Position numbers and translations under genes: made by a program. DNA of 64,000 nucleotides, from the NCBI GenBank assembly GCA_949987705.1, contig OX465286.1, positions 3,449,445 through 3,513,444 of the forward strand, written 5' to 3'. Under the pieces are notes generated by a model. It was not told where the DNA came from. It worked only from the letters and a program-made list of their open reading frames with translations, and searched no databases. Positions 15,001 through 27,330 of this stretch are shown piece after piece; the first letter of the stretch is position 1, and the number at the start of each line of letters is the position of its first letter. Source of the DNA: Thereva unica. Taxonomy: Eukaryota > Arthropoda > Insecta > Diptera > Therevidae.

Positions 15001-18000
15001 AATTCCTTAAAGAACTGAAATACTGAAAAACGCACTCTTCTACTAAATTCTCATACTTTCTTTTCTCCTAATTCCTCAGGTAATTCCGTATTAAAGAACT
15101 GAACTACTAAAATAGGCCCACTTCTACTAAATTCTCATAGTTTCTTGTCTCCTAATTCCTAAAATAATGATATATTAAATATCTCGAGTGAAATACGCGA
15201 AATTCTACCTTTTTTTTAGTTTTTTACCTAAATTCCTTAAAGAACTGAAATACTGAAAAACGCACTCTTAATTCCTCAGGTAATTCCGTATTAAAGAACT
15301 GAACTACTAAAATAGGCCCACTTCTACCAAATTCTCATAGGTTCTTGTCTCCTAATTCCTAAAATAATGATATATTAAATATCCCGAGTGAAATACGCGA
15401 AATTCTACCTTTTTTTTTAGTTTTTTACCTTAATTCCTTAAAGAACTGAAATACTGAAAAACGCACTCTTCTACTAAATTCTCATACTTTCTTGTCTCCT
15501 AATTCCTCAGGTAATTCCGTATTAAAGAACTGAACTACTAAAAGAGGCCCACTTCTACTAAATTCTCATACTTTCTTGTCTCCTAATTCCTCAAGTAATT
15601 CCGTATTAAAGAACTGAATAACTAAAACAGGCCCACTTCTACTAAATTCTCATAGTTTCTTGTCTCCTAATTCCTAAAATAATGATATATTAAATATCCC
15701 GAGTGAAATACGTGCACTTTTACCATTTTTTTAGTTTTTTACCTTAATTCCTTTATTAAAGAACTGAAATACTGAAAAAGGCACTCTTCTACTAAATTCT
15801 CATACTTTCTTGTCTCCTAATTCCTCAAGTAATTCCGTATTAAAGAACTGAATAACTAAAACAGGCCCACTTCTACTAAATTCTCATAGTTTCTTGTCTC
15901 CTAATTCTTAAAATAATGCCATATTAAATAACCCGAGTGAAATACGCGCACTTCTACCATTTTTTTTAGTTTTTTACCTTAATTCCTCTATTAAAGAACT
16001 GAAGTGCTGAAAAAAGCACTCTTCTACTAAATTCTCATACTTTCTTGTCTCCTAATTCCTCAGGTAATTCCGTATTAAAGAACTGAACTACTAAAATAGG
16101 CCCACTTCTACTAAATTCTCATAGTTTCTTGTCTCCTAATTCCTCAGGTAATTCCGTATTAAAGAACTGAACTACTAAAATAGGCCCACTTCTACTAAAT
16201 TCTCATAGTTTCTTGTCTCCTAATTCCTAAAATAATGCCATATTAAATATGCCGAGTGAAATACGCGCACTTCTACCATTTTTTTTTAGTTTTTTACCTT
16301 AATTCCTCTATTAAAGAACTGAAGTGCTGAAAAAGGCACTCTTCTACTAAATTCTCATACTTTCTTGTCTCCTAATTCCTCAGGTAATTCCGTATTAAAG
16401 AACTGAACTACTAAAAGAGGCCCACTTCTACTAAATTCTCATAGTTTCTTGTCTCCTAATTCCTAAAATAATGCCATATTAAATATCCCGAGTGAAATAC
16501 GCGCACTTCTACCATTTTTTTAGTTTTTTACCTTAATTCCTTTATTAAAGAACTGAAATACTGAAAAAGGCACTCTTCTACTAAATTCTCATACTTTCTT
16601 GTCTCCTAATTCCTCAAGTAATTCCGTATTAAAGAACTGAATAACTAAAACAGGCCCACTTCTACTAAATTCTCATAGTTTCTTGTCTCCTAATTCCTAA
16701 AATAATGATATATTAAATATCCCGAGTGAAATACGTGCACTTCTACCATTTTTTTTAGTTTTTTACCTTAATTCCTCTATTAAAGAACTGAAGTACTGAA
16801 AAAAGCACTTTTCTACTAAATTCTCATACTTTCTTGTCTCCTAATTCCTCAGGTAATTCCGTATTAAAGAACTGAACTACTAAAATAGGCCCACTTCTAC
16901 TAAATTCTCATAGTTTCTTGTCTCCTAATTCCTAAAATAATGCCATATTAAATATCCCGAGTGAAATACGCGCACTTCTACCATTTTTTTTTAGTTTTTT
17001 ACCTTAATTCCTCTATTAAAGAACTGAAGTACTGAAAAAGGCACTCTTCTACTAAATTCTCATACTTTCTTGTCTCCTAATTCCTCAGGTAATTCCGTAT
17101 TAAAGAACTGAACTACTAAAATAGGCCCACTTCTACTAAATTCTCATAGTTTCTTGTCTCCTAATTCCTAAAATAATGCCATATTAAATATCCCGAGTGA
17201 AATACGCGCACTTCTACCATTTTTTTTAGTTTTTTACCTTAATTCCTCTATTAAAGAACTGAAGTACTGAAAAAAGCACTCTTCTACTAAATTCTCATAC
17301 TTTCTTGTCTCCTAATTCCTCAGGTAATTCCGTATTAGAGAACTGAACTACTAAAATAGGCCCACTTCTACTAAATTCTCATAGTTTCTTGTCTCCTAAT
17401 TCCTAAAATAATGATATATTAAATATCCCGAGTGAAATACGCGAAATTCTACCTTTTTTTTTAGTTTTTTACCTTAATTCCTTAAAGAACTGAAATACTG
17501 AAAAACGCACTCTTCTACTAAATTCTCATACTTTCTTTTCTCCTAATTCCTCAGGTAATTCCGTATTAAAGAACTGAACTACTAAAATAGGCCCACTTCT
17601 ACTAAATTCTCATAGTTTCTTGTCTCCTAATTCCTAAAATAATGATATATTAAATATCCCGAGTGAAATACGCGAAATTCTACCTTTTTTTTAGTTTTTT
17701 ACCTAAATTCCTTAAAGAACTGAAATACTGAAAAACGCACTCTTAATTCCTCAGGTAATTCCGTATTAAAGAACTGAACTACTAAAATAGGCCCACTTCT
17801 ACCAAATTCTCATAGGTTCTTGTCTCCTAATTCCTAAAATAATGATATATTAAATATCCCGAGTGAAATACGCGAAATTCTACCTTTTTTTTTAGTTTTT
17901 TACCTTAATTCCTTAAAGAACTGAAATACTGAAAAACGCACTCTTCTACTAAATTCTCATACTTTCTTGTCTCCTAATTCCTCAGGTAATTCCGTATTAA

Positions 18001-21000
18001 AGAACTGAACTACTAAAAGAGGCCCACTTCTACTAAATTCTCATACTTTCTTGTCCTAATTCCTCAAGTAATTCCGTATTAACGAACTGAATAACTAAAA
18101 CAGGCCCACTTCTACTAAATTCTCATAGTTTCTTGTCTCCTTATTCCTAAAATAATGATATATTAAATATCCCGAGTGAAATACGTGCACTTCTACCATT
18201 TTTTTTAGTTTTTTACCTTAATTCCTCTATTAAAGAACTGAAGTACTGAAAAAAGCACTTTTCTACTAAATTCTCATACTTTCTTGTCTTCTAATTCCTC
18301 AGGTAATTCCGTATTAAAGAACTGAACTACTAAAATAGGCCCACTTCTACTAAATTCTCATAGTTTCTTGTCTCCTAATTCCTAAAATAATGCCATATTA
18401 AATATCCCGAGTGAAATACGCGCACTTCTACCATTTTTTTAGTTTTTTACCTTAATTCCTTTATTAAAGAACTGAAATACTGAAAAAGGCACTCTTCTAC
18501 TAAATTCTCATACTTTCTTGTCTCCTAAGTCCTCAGGTAATTCCGTATTAAAGAACTGAACTACTAAAAGAGGCCCACTTCTACTAAATTCTCATAGTTT
18601 CTTGTCTCCTAATTCCTAAAATAATGCCATATTAAATATCCCGAGTGAAATACGCGCACTTCTACCATTTTTTTTTAGTTTTTTACCTTAATTCCTCTAT
18701 TAAAGAACTGAAGTACTGAAAAAGGCACTCTTCTACTAAATTCTCATACTTTCTTGTCTCCTAATTCCTCAGGTAATTCCGTATTAAAGAACTGAACTAC
18801 TAAAATAGGCCCACTTCTACTAAATTCTCATAGTTTCTTGTCTCCTAATTCCTCAGGTAATTCCGTATTAAAGAACTGAACTACTAAAATAGGCCCACTT
18901 CTACTAAATTCTCATAGTTTCTTGTCTCCTAATTCCTAAAATAATGCCATATTAAATATGCCGAGTGAAATACGCGCACTTCTACCATTTTTTTTTAGTT
19001 TTTTACCTTAATTCCTCTATTAAAGAACTGAAGTACTGAAAAAGGCACTCTTCTACTAAATTCTCATACTTTCTTGTCTCCTAATTCCTCAGGTAATTCC
19101 GTATTAAAGAACTGAACTACTAAAAGAGGCCCACTTCTACTAAATTCTCATAGTTTCTTGTCTCCTAATTCCTAAAATAATGCCATATTAAATATCCCGA
19201 GTGAAATACGCGCACTTCTACCATTTTTTTAGTTTTTTACCTTAATTCCTTTATTAAAGAACTGAAATACTGAAAAAGGCACTCTTCTACTAAATTCTCA
19301 TACTTTCTTGTCTCCTAATTCCTCAAGTAATTCCGTATTAAAGAACTGAATAACTAAAACAGGCCCACTTCTACTAAATTCTCATAGTTTCTTGTCTCCT
19401 AATTCCTAAAATAATGATATATTAAATATTCCGAGTGAAATACGTGCACTTCTACCATTTTTTTTAGTTTTTTACCTTAATTCCTCTATTAAAGAACTGA
19501 AGTACTGAAAAAAGCACTTTTCTACTAAATTCTCATACTTTCTTGTCTCCTAATTCCTCAGGTAATTCCGTATTAAAGAACTGAACTACTAAAATAGGCC
19601 CACTTCTACTAAATTCTCATAGTTTCTTGTCTCCTAATTCCTAAAATAATGCCATATTAAATATCCCGAGTGAAATACGCGCACTTCTACCATTTTTTTA
19701 GTTTTTTACCTTAATTCCTTTATTAAAGAACTGAAATACTGAAAAAGGCACTCTTCTACTAAATTCTCATACTTTCTTGTCTCCTAATTCCTCAGGTAAT
19801 TCCGTATTAAAGAACTGAACTACTAAAAGAGGCCCACTTCTACTAAATTCTCATAGTTTCTTGTCTCCTAATTCCTAAAATAATGATATATTAAATATCC
19901 CGAGTGAAATACGTGCACTTCTACCATTTTTTTTAGTTTTTTACCTTAATTCCTCTATTAAAGAACTGAAGTACTGAAAAAAGCACTTTTCTACTAAATT
20001 CTCATACTTTCTTGTCTCCTAATTCCTCAGGTAATTCCGTATTAAAGAACTGAACTACTAAAATAGGCCCACTTCTACTAAATTCTCATAGTTTCTTGTC
20101 TCCTAATTCTTAAAATAATGCCATATTAAATATCCCGAGTGAAATACGCGCACTTCTACCATTTTTTTTTAGTTTTTTACCTTAATTCCTCTATTAAAGA
20201 ACTGAAGTACTGAAAAAGGCACTCTTCTACTAAATTCTCATACTTTCTTGTCTCCTAATTCCTCAGGTAATTCCGTATTAAAGAACTGAACTACTAAAAT
20301 AGGCCCACTTCTACTAAATTCTCATAGTTTCTTGTCTCCTAATTCCTAAAATAATGCCATATTAAATATCCCGAGTGAAATACGCGCACTTCTACCATTT
20401 TTTTTAGTTTTTTACCTTAATTCCTCTATTAAAGAACTGAAGTACTGAAAAACGCACTCTTCTACTAAATTCTCATACTTTCTTGTCTCCTAATTCCTCA
20501 GGTAATTCCGTATTAGAGAACTGAACTACTAAAATAGGCCCACTTCTACTAAATTCTCATAGTTTCTTGTCTCCTAATTCCTAAAATAATGATATATTAA
20601 ATATCCCGAGTGAAATACGCGAAATTCTACCTTTTTTTTAGTTTTTTACCTTAATTCCTTAAAGAACTGAAATACTGAAAAACGCACTCTTCTACTAAAT
20701 TCTCATACTTTCTTTTCTCCTAATTCCTCAGGTAATTCCGTATTAAAGAACTGAACTACTAAAATAGGCCCACTTCTACTAAATTCTCATAGTTTCTTGT
20801 CTCCTAATTCCTAAAATAATGATATATTAAATATCTCGAGTGAAATACGCGAAATTCTACCTTTTTTTTAGTTTTTTACCTAAATTCCTTAAAGAACTGA
20901 AATACTGAAAAACGCACTCTTAATTCCTCAGGTAATTCCGTATTAAAGAACTGAACTACTAAAATAGGCCCACTTCTACCAAATTCTCATAGGTTCTTGT

Positions 21001-24000
21001 CTCCTAATTCCTAAAATAATGATATATTAAATATCCCGAGTGAAATACGCGAAATTCTACCTTTTTTTTTAGTTTTTTACCTTAATTCCTTAAAGAACTG
21101 AAATACTGAAAAACGCACTCTTCTACTAAATTCTCATACTTTCTTGTCTCCTAATTCCTCAGGTAATTCCGTATTAAAGAACTGAACTACTAAAAGAGGC
21201 CCACTTCTACTAAATTCTCATACTTTCTTGTCTCCTAATTCCTCAAGTAATTCCGTATTAAAGAACTGAATAACTAAAACAGGCCCACTTCTACTAAATT
21301 CTCATAGTTTCTTGTCTCCTAATTCCTAAAATAATGATATATTAAATATCCCGAGTGAAATACGTGCACTTTTACCATTTTTTTAGTTTTTTACCTTAAT
21401 TCCTTTATTAAAGAACTGAAATACTGAAAAAGGCACTCTTCTACTAAATTCTCATACTTTCTTGTCTCCTAATTCCTCAAGTAATTCCGTATTAAAGAAC
21501 TGAATAACTAAAACAGGCCCACTTCTACTAAATTCTCATAGTTTCTTGTCTCCTAATTCTTAAAATAATGCCATATTAAATAACCCGAGTGAAATACGCG
21601 CACTTCTACCATTTTTTTTAGTTTTTTACCTTAATTCCTCTATTAAAGAACTGAAGTGCTGAAAAAAGCACTCTTCTACTAAATTCTCATACTTTCTTGT
21701 CTCCTAATTCCTCAGGTAATTCCGTATTAAAGAACTGAACTACTAAAATAGGCCCACTTCTACTAAATTCTCATAGTTTCTTGTCTCCTAATTCCTCAGG
21801 TAATTCCGTATTAAAGAACTGAACTACTAAAATAGGCCCACTTCTACTAAATTCTCATAGTTTCTTGTCTCCTAATTCCTAAAATAATGCCATATTAAAT
21901 ATGCCGAGTGAAATACGCGCACTTCTACCATTTTTTTTTAGTTTTTTACCTTAATTCCTCTATTAAAGAACTGAAGTGCTGAAAAAGGCACTCTTCTACT
22001 AAATTCTCATACTTTCTTGTCTCCTAATTCCTCAGGTAATTCCGTATTAAAGAACTGAACTACTAAAAGAGGCCCACTTCTACTAAATTCTCATAGTTTC
22101 TTGTCTCCTAATTCCTAAAATAATGCCATATTAAATATCCCGAGTGAAATACGCGCACTTCTACCATTTTTTTAGTTTTTTACCTTAATTCCTTTATTAA
22201 AGAACTGAAATACTGAAAAAGGCACTCTTCTACTAAATTCTCATACTTTCTTGTCTCCTAATTCCTCAAGTAATTCCGTATTAAAGAACTGAATAACTAA
22301 AACAGGCCCACTTCTACTAAATTCTCATAGTTTCTTGTCTCCTAATTCCTAAAATAATGATATATTAAATATCCCGAGTGAAATACGTGCACTTCTACCA
22401 TTTTTTTTAGTTTTTTACCTTAATTCCTCTATTAAAGAACTGAAGTACTGAAAAAAGCACTTTTCTACTAAATTCTCATACTTTCTTGTCTCCTAATTCC
22501 TCAGGTAATTCCGTATTAAAGAACTGAACTACTAAAATAGGCCCACTTCTACTAAATTCTCATAGTTTCTTGTCTCCTAATTCCTAAAATAATGCCATAT
22601 TAAATATCCCGAGTGAAATACGCGCACTTCTACCATTTTTTTTTAGTTTTTTACCTTAATTCCTCTATTAAAGAACTGAAGTACTGAAAAAGGCACTCTT
22701 CTACTAAATTCTCATACTTTCTTGTCTCCTAATTCCTCAGGTAATTCCGTATTAAAGAACTGAACTACTAAAATAGGCCCACTTCTACTAAATTCTCATA
22801 GTTTCTTGTCTCCTAATTCCTAAAATAATGCCATATTAAATATCCCGAGTGAAATACGCGCACTTCTACCATTTTTTTTAGTTTTTTACCTTAATTCCTC
22901 TATTAAAGAACTGAAGTACTGAAAAAAGCACTCTTCTACTAAATTCTCATACTTTCTTGTCTCCTAATTCCTCAGGTAATTCCGTATTAGAGAACTGAAC
23001 TACTAAAATAGGCCCACTTCTACTAAATTCTCATAGTTTCTTGTCTCCTAATTCCTAAAATAATGATATATTAAATATCCCGAGTGAAATACGCGAAATT
23101 CTACCTTTTTTTTTAGTTTTTTACCTTAATTCCTTAAAGAACTGAAATACTGAAAAACGCACTCTTCTACTAAATTCTCATACTTTCTTTTCTCCTAATT
23201 CCTCAGGTAATTCCGTATTAAAGAACTGAACTACTAAAATAGGCCCACTTCTACTAAATTCTCATAGTTTCTTGTCTCCTAATTCCTAAAATAATGATAT
23301 ATTAAATATCCCGAGTGAAATACGCGAAATTCTACCTTTTTTTTAGTTTTTTACCTAAATTCCTTAAAGAACTGAAATACTGAAAAACGCACTCTTAATT
23401 CCTCAGGTAATTCCGTATTAAAGAACTGAACTACTAAAATAGGCCCACTTCTACCAAATTCTCATAGGTTCTTGTCTCCTAATTCCTAAAATAATGATAT
23501 ATTAAATATCCCGAGTGAAATACGCGAAATTCTACCTTTTTTTTTAGTTTTTTACCTTAATTCCTTAAAGAACTGAAATACTGAAAAACGCACTCTTCTA
23601 CTAAATTCTCATACTTTCTTGTCTCCTAATTCCTCAGGTAATTCCGTATTAAAGAACTGAACTACTAAAATAGGCCCACTTCTACTAAATTCTCATAGTT
23701 TCTTGTCTCCTAATTCCTAAAATAATGATATATTAAATATCCCGAGTGAAATACGCGAAATTCTACCTTTTTTTTTAGTTTTTTACCTTAATTCCTCTAT
23801 TAAAGAACTGAAGTACTGAAAAAGGCACTCTTCTACTAAATTCTCATACTTTCTTGTCTCCTAATTCCTCAGGAAATTCCGTATTAAAGAACTGAACTAC
23901 TAAAATAGGCCCACTTCTACTAAATTCTCATAGTTTCTTGTCTCCTAATTCCTAAAATAATGATATATTAAATATCCCGAGTGAAATACGCGAAATTCTA

Positions 24001-25883
24001 CCTTTTTTTTTAGTTTTTTACCTAAATTCCTTAAAGAACTGAAATACTGAAAAACGCACTCTTCTACTAAATTCTCATACTTTCTTGTCTCCTAATTCCT
24101 CATGTAATTCCGTATTAAAGAACTGAACTACTAAAATAGGCCCACTTCTACTAAATTCTCATAGTTTCTTGTCTCCTAATTCCTAAAATAATGATATATT
24201 AAATATCCCGAGTGAAATACGCGAAATTCTACCTTTTTTTTTAGTTTTTTACCTTAATTCCTCTATTAAAGAACTGAAGTACTGAAAAAGGCACTCTTCT
24301 ACTAAATTCTCATACTTTCTTGTCTCCTAATTCCTCAGGAAATTCCGTATTAAAGAACTGAACTACTAAAATAGGCCCACTTCTACTAAATTCTCATAGT
24401 TTCTTGTCTCCTAATTCCTAAAATAATGATATATTAAATATCCCGAGTGAAATACGCGAAATTCTACCTTTTTTTTTAGTTTTTTACCTAAATTCCTTAA
24501 AGAACTGAAATACTGAAAAACGCACTCTTCTACTAAATTCTCATACTTTCTTGTCTCCTAATTCCTCAGGTAATTCCGTATTAAAGAACTGAACTACTAA
24601 AATAGGCCCACTTCTACTAAATTCTCATAGTTTCTTGTCTCCTAATTCCTAAAATAATGATATATTAAATATCCCGAGTGAAATACGCGAAATTCTACCT
24701 TTTTTTTAGTTTTTTACCTTAATTCCTTAAAGAACTGAAATACTGAAAAACGCACTCTTCTACTAAATTCTCATACTTTCTTGTCTCCTAATTCCTCAGG
24801 AAATTCCGTATTAAAGAACTGAACTACTAAAATAGGCCCACTTCTACTAAATTCTCATAGTTTCTTGTCTCCTAATTCCTAAAATAATGATATATTAAAT
24901 ATCCCGAGTGAAATACGCGAAATTCTACCTTTTTTTTTAGTTTTTTACCTAAATTCCTTAAAGAACTGAAATACTGAAAAACGCACTCTTCTACTAAATT
25001 CTCATACTTTCTTTTCTCCTAATTCCTCAGGTAATTCCGTATTAAAGAACTGAACTACTAAAATAGGCCCACTTCTACTAAATTCTCATAGTTTCTTGTC
25101 TCCTAATTCCTAAAATAATGATATATTAAATATCCCGAGTGAAATACGCGAAATTCTACCTTTTTTTTAGTTTTTTACCTTAATTCCTCTATTAAAGAAC
25201 TGAAGTACTGAAAAAGGCACTCTTCTACTAAATTCTCATACTTTCTTGTCTCCTAATTCCTCAGGTAATTCCGTATTAAAGAACTGAACTAATAAAATAG
25301 GCCCACTTCTACTAAATTCTCATAGTTTCTTGTCTCCTAATTCCAAAAATAATGATATATTAAATATCCCGAGTGAAATACGCGAAATTCTACCTTTTTT
25401 TTTAGTTTTTTACCTTAATTCCTCTATTAAAGAACTGAAGTACTGAAAAAGGCACTCTTCTACTAAATTCTCATACTTTCTTGTCTCCTAATTCCTCAGG
25501 TAATTCCGTATTAAAGAACTGAACTAATAAAATAGGCCCACTTCTACTAAATTCTCATAGTTTCTTGTCTCCTAATTCCAAAAATAATGATATATTAAAT
25601 ATCCCGAGTGAAATACGCGAAATTCTACCTTTTTTTTTAGTTTTTTACCTTAATTCCTTAAAGAATTGAAATACTGAAAAACGCACTCTTCTACTAAATT
25701 CTCATACTTTCTTGTCTCCTAATTCCTCAGGTAATTCCGTATTAAAGAACTGAACTACTAAAATAGGCCCACTTCTACTAAATTCTCATAGTTTCTTGTC
25801 TCACAATTCCTAAAATAATGATATATTAAATAACCCGAGTGAAATACGCGAAATTCTACCATTTTTTTTAGTTTTTTACCTTA
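1..25883 (+). repeat. Satellite DNA array, about 235-bp monomer, head to tail
   Basis: The monomer start (the CGTATTAAAGAACTGAACTAC block) recurs at 5, 241, 476 and 710, and then about every 235 bp across the whole interval, giving roughly 110 copies. The array is already running at base 1, so its left end is outside the window. Each monomer divides into three related subunits: an 84-bp alpha (ATTAAAGAACTGAACTACT... to ...AATGCCAT), a 68-bp beta (ATTAAATATG... to ...AATTCCTCT) and an 84-bp gamma (ATTAAAGAACTGAAGTACT... to ...TAATTCCGT). All three share CACTTCTAC/CTTCTACTA and TAATTCCT blocks. Length variants seen are about 231 bp (loss of TCTATT before gamma), about 200 bp (a deletion leaving CACTCTTAATTCCTC) and solitary 84-bp units. 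Copies differ by only a few substitutions, so homogenisation is recent. No reading frame persists. A non-coding structural role is an inference. Confidence 0.98.
4703..4786 (+). repeat. Solitary 84-bp alpha/gamma hybrid satellite subunit
   Basis: Here one 84-bp unit starts as alpha (GAACTGAACTACTAAAATAGGC) and ends as gamma (CTCAGGTAATTCCGT), and the next full monomer begins at 4787. Beta and most of one alpha/gamma pair are missing. The join lies inside the block shared by alpha and gamma, as expected for misaligned exchange between subunits. Equivalent junctions (the CATAG of the hybrid followed by CTCAGG) sit at 4751, 7694, 13188, 16120, 18829 and 21772. A second kind of 84-bp hybrid, containing CATACTTTC, lies at 7093-7176. 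Confidence 0.85.
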
Positions 25884-26310
25884 AAAAAAATGGTAGAATT
25901 TCGCGTATTTCACTCGGATTATTTAATATGGCATTATTTTAGGAATTGTGAGACAAGAAACTATGAGAATTTAGTAGAAGTGGGCCTATTTTAGTAGTTC
26001 AGTTCTTTAATACGGAATTACCTGAGGAATTAGGAGACAAGAAAGTATGAGAATTTAGTAGAAGAGTGCCTTTTTCAATAGTTCAGTTGTTTAATAGAGG
26101 AATTAAGGTAAAAATCTAAGAAAAAATGGTAGAAGTGCGCGTATTTCACACGGGTTATTTAATATGGCATTATTTTAGGAATTAGGAGACAAGAAACTAT
26201 GAGAATTTAGTAGAAGTGGGCCTATTTTAGTAGTTCAGTTCTTTAATACGGAATTACCTGAGGAATTAGGAGACAAGAAAGTATGAGCATTTAGTAGAAG
26301 AGTGCCGTTT
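25884..26310 (-). repeat. Inverted satellite segment at the array edge
   Basis: After forward satellite ending TTTTTTACCTT (25883), the sequence continues as the reverse complement of the same monomer, beginning AAAAAAAATGGTAGAATTTCGCG. About one and three-quarter inverted monomers can be followed to about 26310. The innermost inverted monomer carries AATTGTGAGA (about 25943). This is the complement of TCTCACAATTCC, found in the last forward monomer (25799-25810) in place of the usual TCTCCTAATTCC. The shared private change argues that one arm was copied from the other. The second inverted monomer has the GCGCACTTCTACC beta type, unlike the neighbouring forward copies. Confidence 0.95.
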
Positions 26311-26395
26311 TCGTTTCTACTGAAATAGACACACTTCTACCAATTTCTCATAGTTTTTTACATTTTTAAGTGCCAAATTAAATAATATTGTATAC
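26311..26395 (+). repeat. Degenerate satellite subunit at the array boundary
   Basis: CTACTGAAATAGACACACTTCTACC, ATTTCTCATAG and TTTTTTACATT in forward orientation match the order of satellite blocks but with many changes. The following AAATTAAATAATAT also resembles beta. It looks like an old edge copy not kept uniform by exchange. A still weaker trace (CTGAACTACTGAAATAAAAT) lies near 26730. Confidence 0.6.
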
Positions 26396-27067
26396 ATATA
26401 AAAAAATAAAAAATTAAAAAGTACAATGTGTGTATCCACAGGGAATGTGCATTGGGTAAATTCTAGTATTTTTTAGTAATAGAATTTGTTTAAACTACAC
26501 GCTAAGGGATGTTCTTTGTGTGTGTGTTGTATAGGCTTTAAATACATAAATTAATTACAATTATATAATTAAACAAACAAGCAACTTTTGGCTTTATTTG
26601 TTTATATAGATTTATTTAGTTTTTTTTCGTATTTTATTTATTTATTTGAAAGTATGACACGATTTTAGCGTTAATAAAAAAAATAACAAATATGCTAAAA
26701 CCTACACTTGTAAATTATGTCAATTTCGACTGAACTACTGAAATAAAATTAATATTGATACAAAGCTGAAAAAAATATTATATCGGGGCTGTAGTGCATA
26801 TTATCACCCGAATGCACAAGCGATCCATTTATCCAGATATCGCTTTGTCACTCCAAAACCTTCCCTCCACCTCTCATGTGTAGGGAATTTGGCTGTTCTA
26901 CCAGGATCTTGTTAAAAATGTACTCCTGTGGCCTGGGGAAATATTTAAAATGAAAAAAAGTATAAAAAAAGTAACGAAATACAGATAAAATGAAATTAAA
27001 TAGATTTATTCTAATCTTTTAAAACTAAAAACGAAAAAAAATGTTAAAGTACCTAGTCAATAATTAG

Positions 27068-27070
<3 letters not shown>
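26396..27070. other. A+T-rich flank, no gene seen
   Basis: Unique-looking A+T-rich DNA with short homopolymer runs follows the satellite edge. Apart from the weak satellite trace near 26730 I see no coding or RNA feature. Confidence 0.6.

Positions 27071-27163
<93 letters not shown>
27071..27163. repeat. (AT)n microsatellite, about 46 units
   Basis: An uninterrupted AT dinucleotide tract. It lies about 90 bp beyond the A+T-rich 3' side of the minus-strand tRNA-like sequence at 27256-27330, so it may have grown from the tail of a SINE. The link is inference. Length is likely polymorphic and assembly-sensitive. Confidence 0.97.
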
Positions 27164-27165
<2 letters not shown>

Positions 27166-27255
27166 TATTAATTTTAATATTATTATTTTTTTAATATTTT
27201 TTTTAATTAAAAAAAATACATTTTATTTCCTTAGCAGAACAAAAAAAATAATTAA

Positions 27256-27330
27256 AAATTTCGGGAATCGAACCTGGGACCTCTGGGACAGTAGGCAAAC
27301 GCCTTACCCCCTTGGCTACCGAGGTCCCGA
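27256..27330 (-). mobile_element. tRNA-like SINE head (pol III A and B boxes)
   Basis: Read on the minus strand, GGTAGCCAAGGGGGTAAGGCG resembles a tRNA D-arm/A box, and AGGTTCGATTCCC at the correct distance is a perfect B-box/T-loop core. The T stem mispairs (CCAGG against CCCGA) and no clean acceptor stem forms, so this is not a working tRNA. The segment TCCCAGAGGTCC...GGTTCGATT is closely matched by the copy at 49021-49090, which supports a dispersed family. An A+T-rich stretch and then (AT)n lie downstream of it in its own orientation. The family name is unknown to me. Confidence 0.65.

Noticed and set aside
1..25883. CRISPR array
   Set aside because: The regular repeats are contiguous, without unique spacers between short direct repeats. 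This is a eukaryotic satellite.
1..25883. CENP-B-box-like motif in the satellite
   Set aside because: No match to the TTCG....A..CGGG core in any monomer type, so a centromere-protein site cannot be claimed.
27256..27330. Functional tRNA gene
   Set aside because: The B box is good, but acceptor and T stems do not pair and no clear anticodon arm forms.
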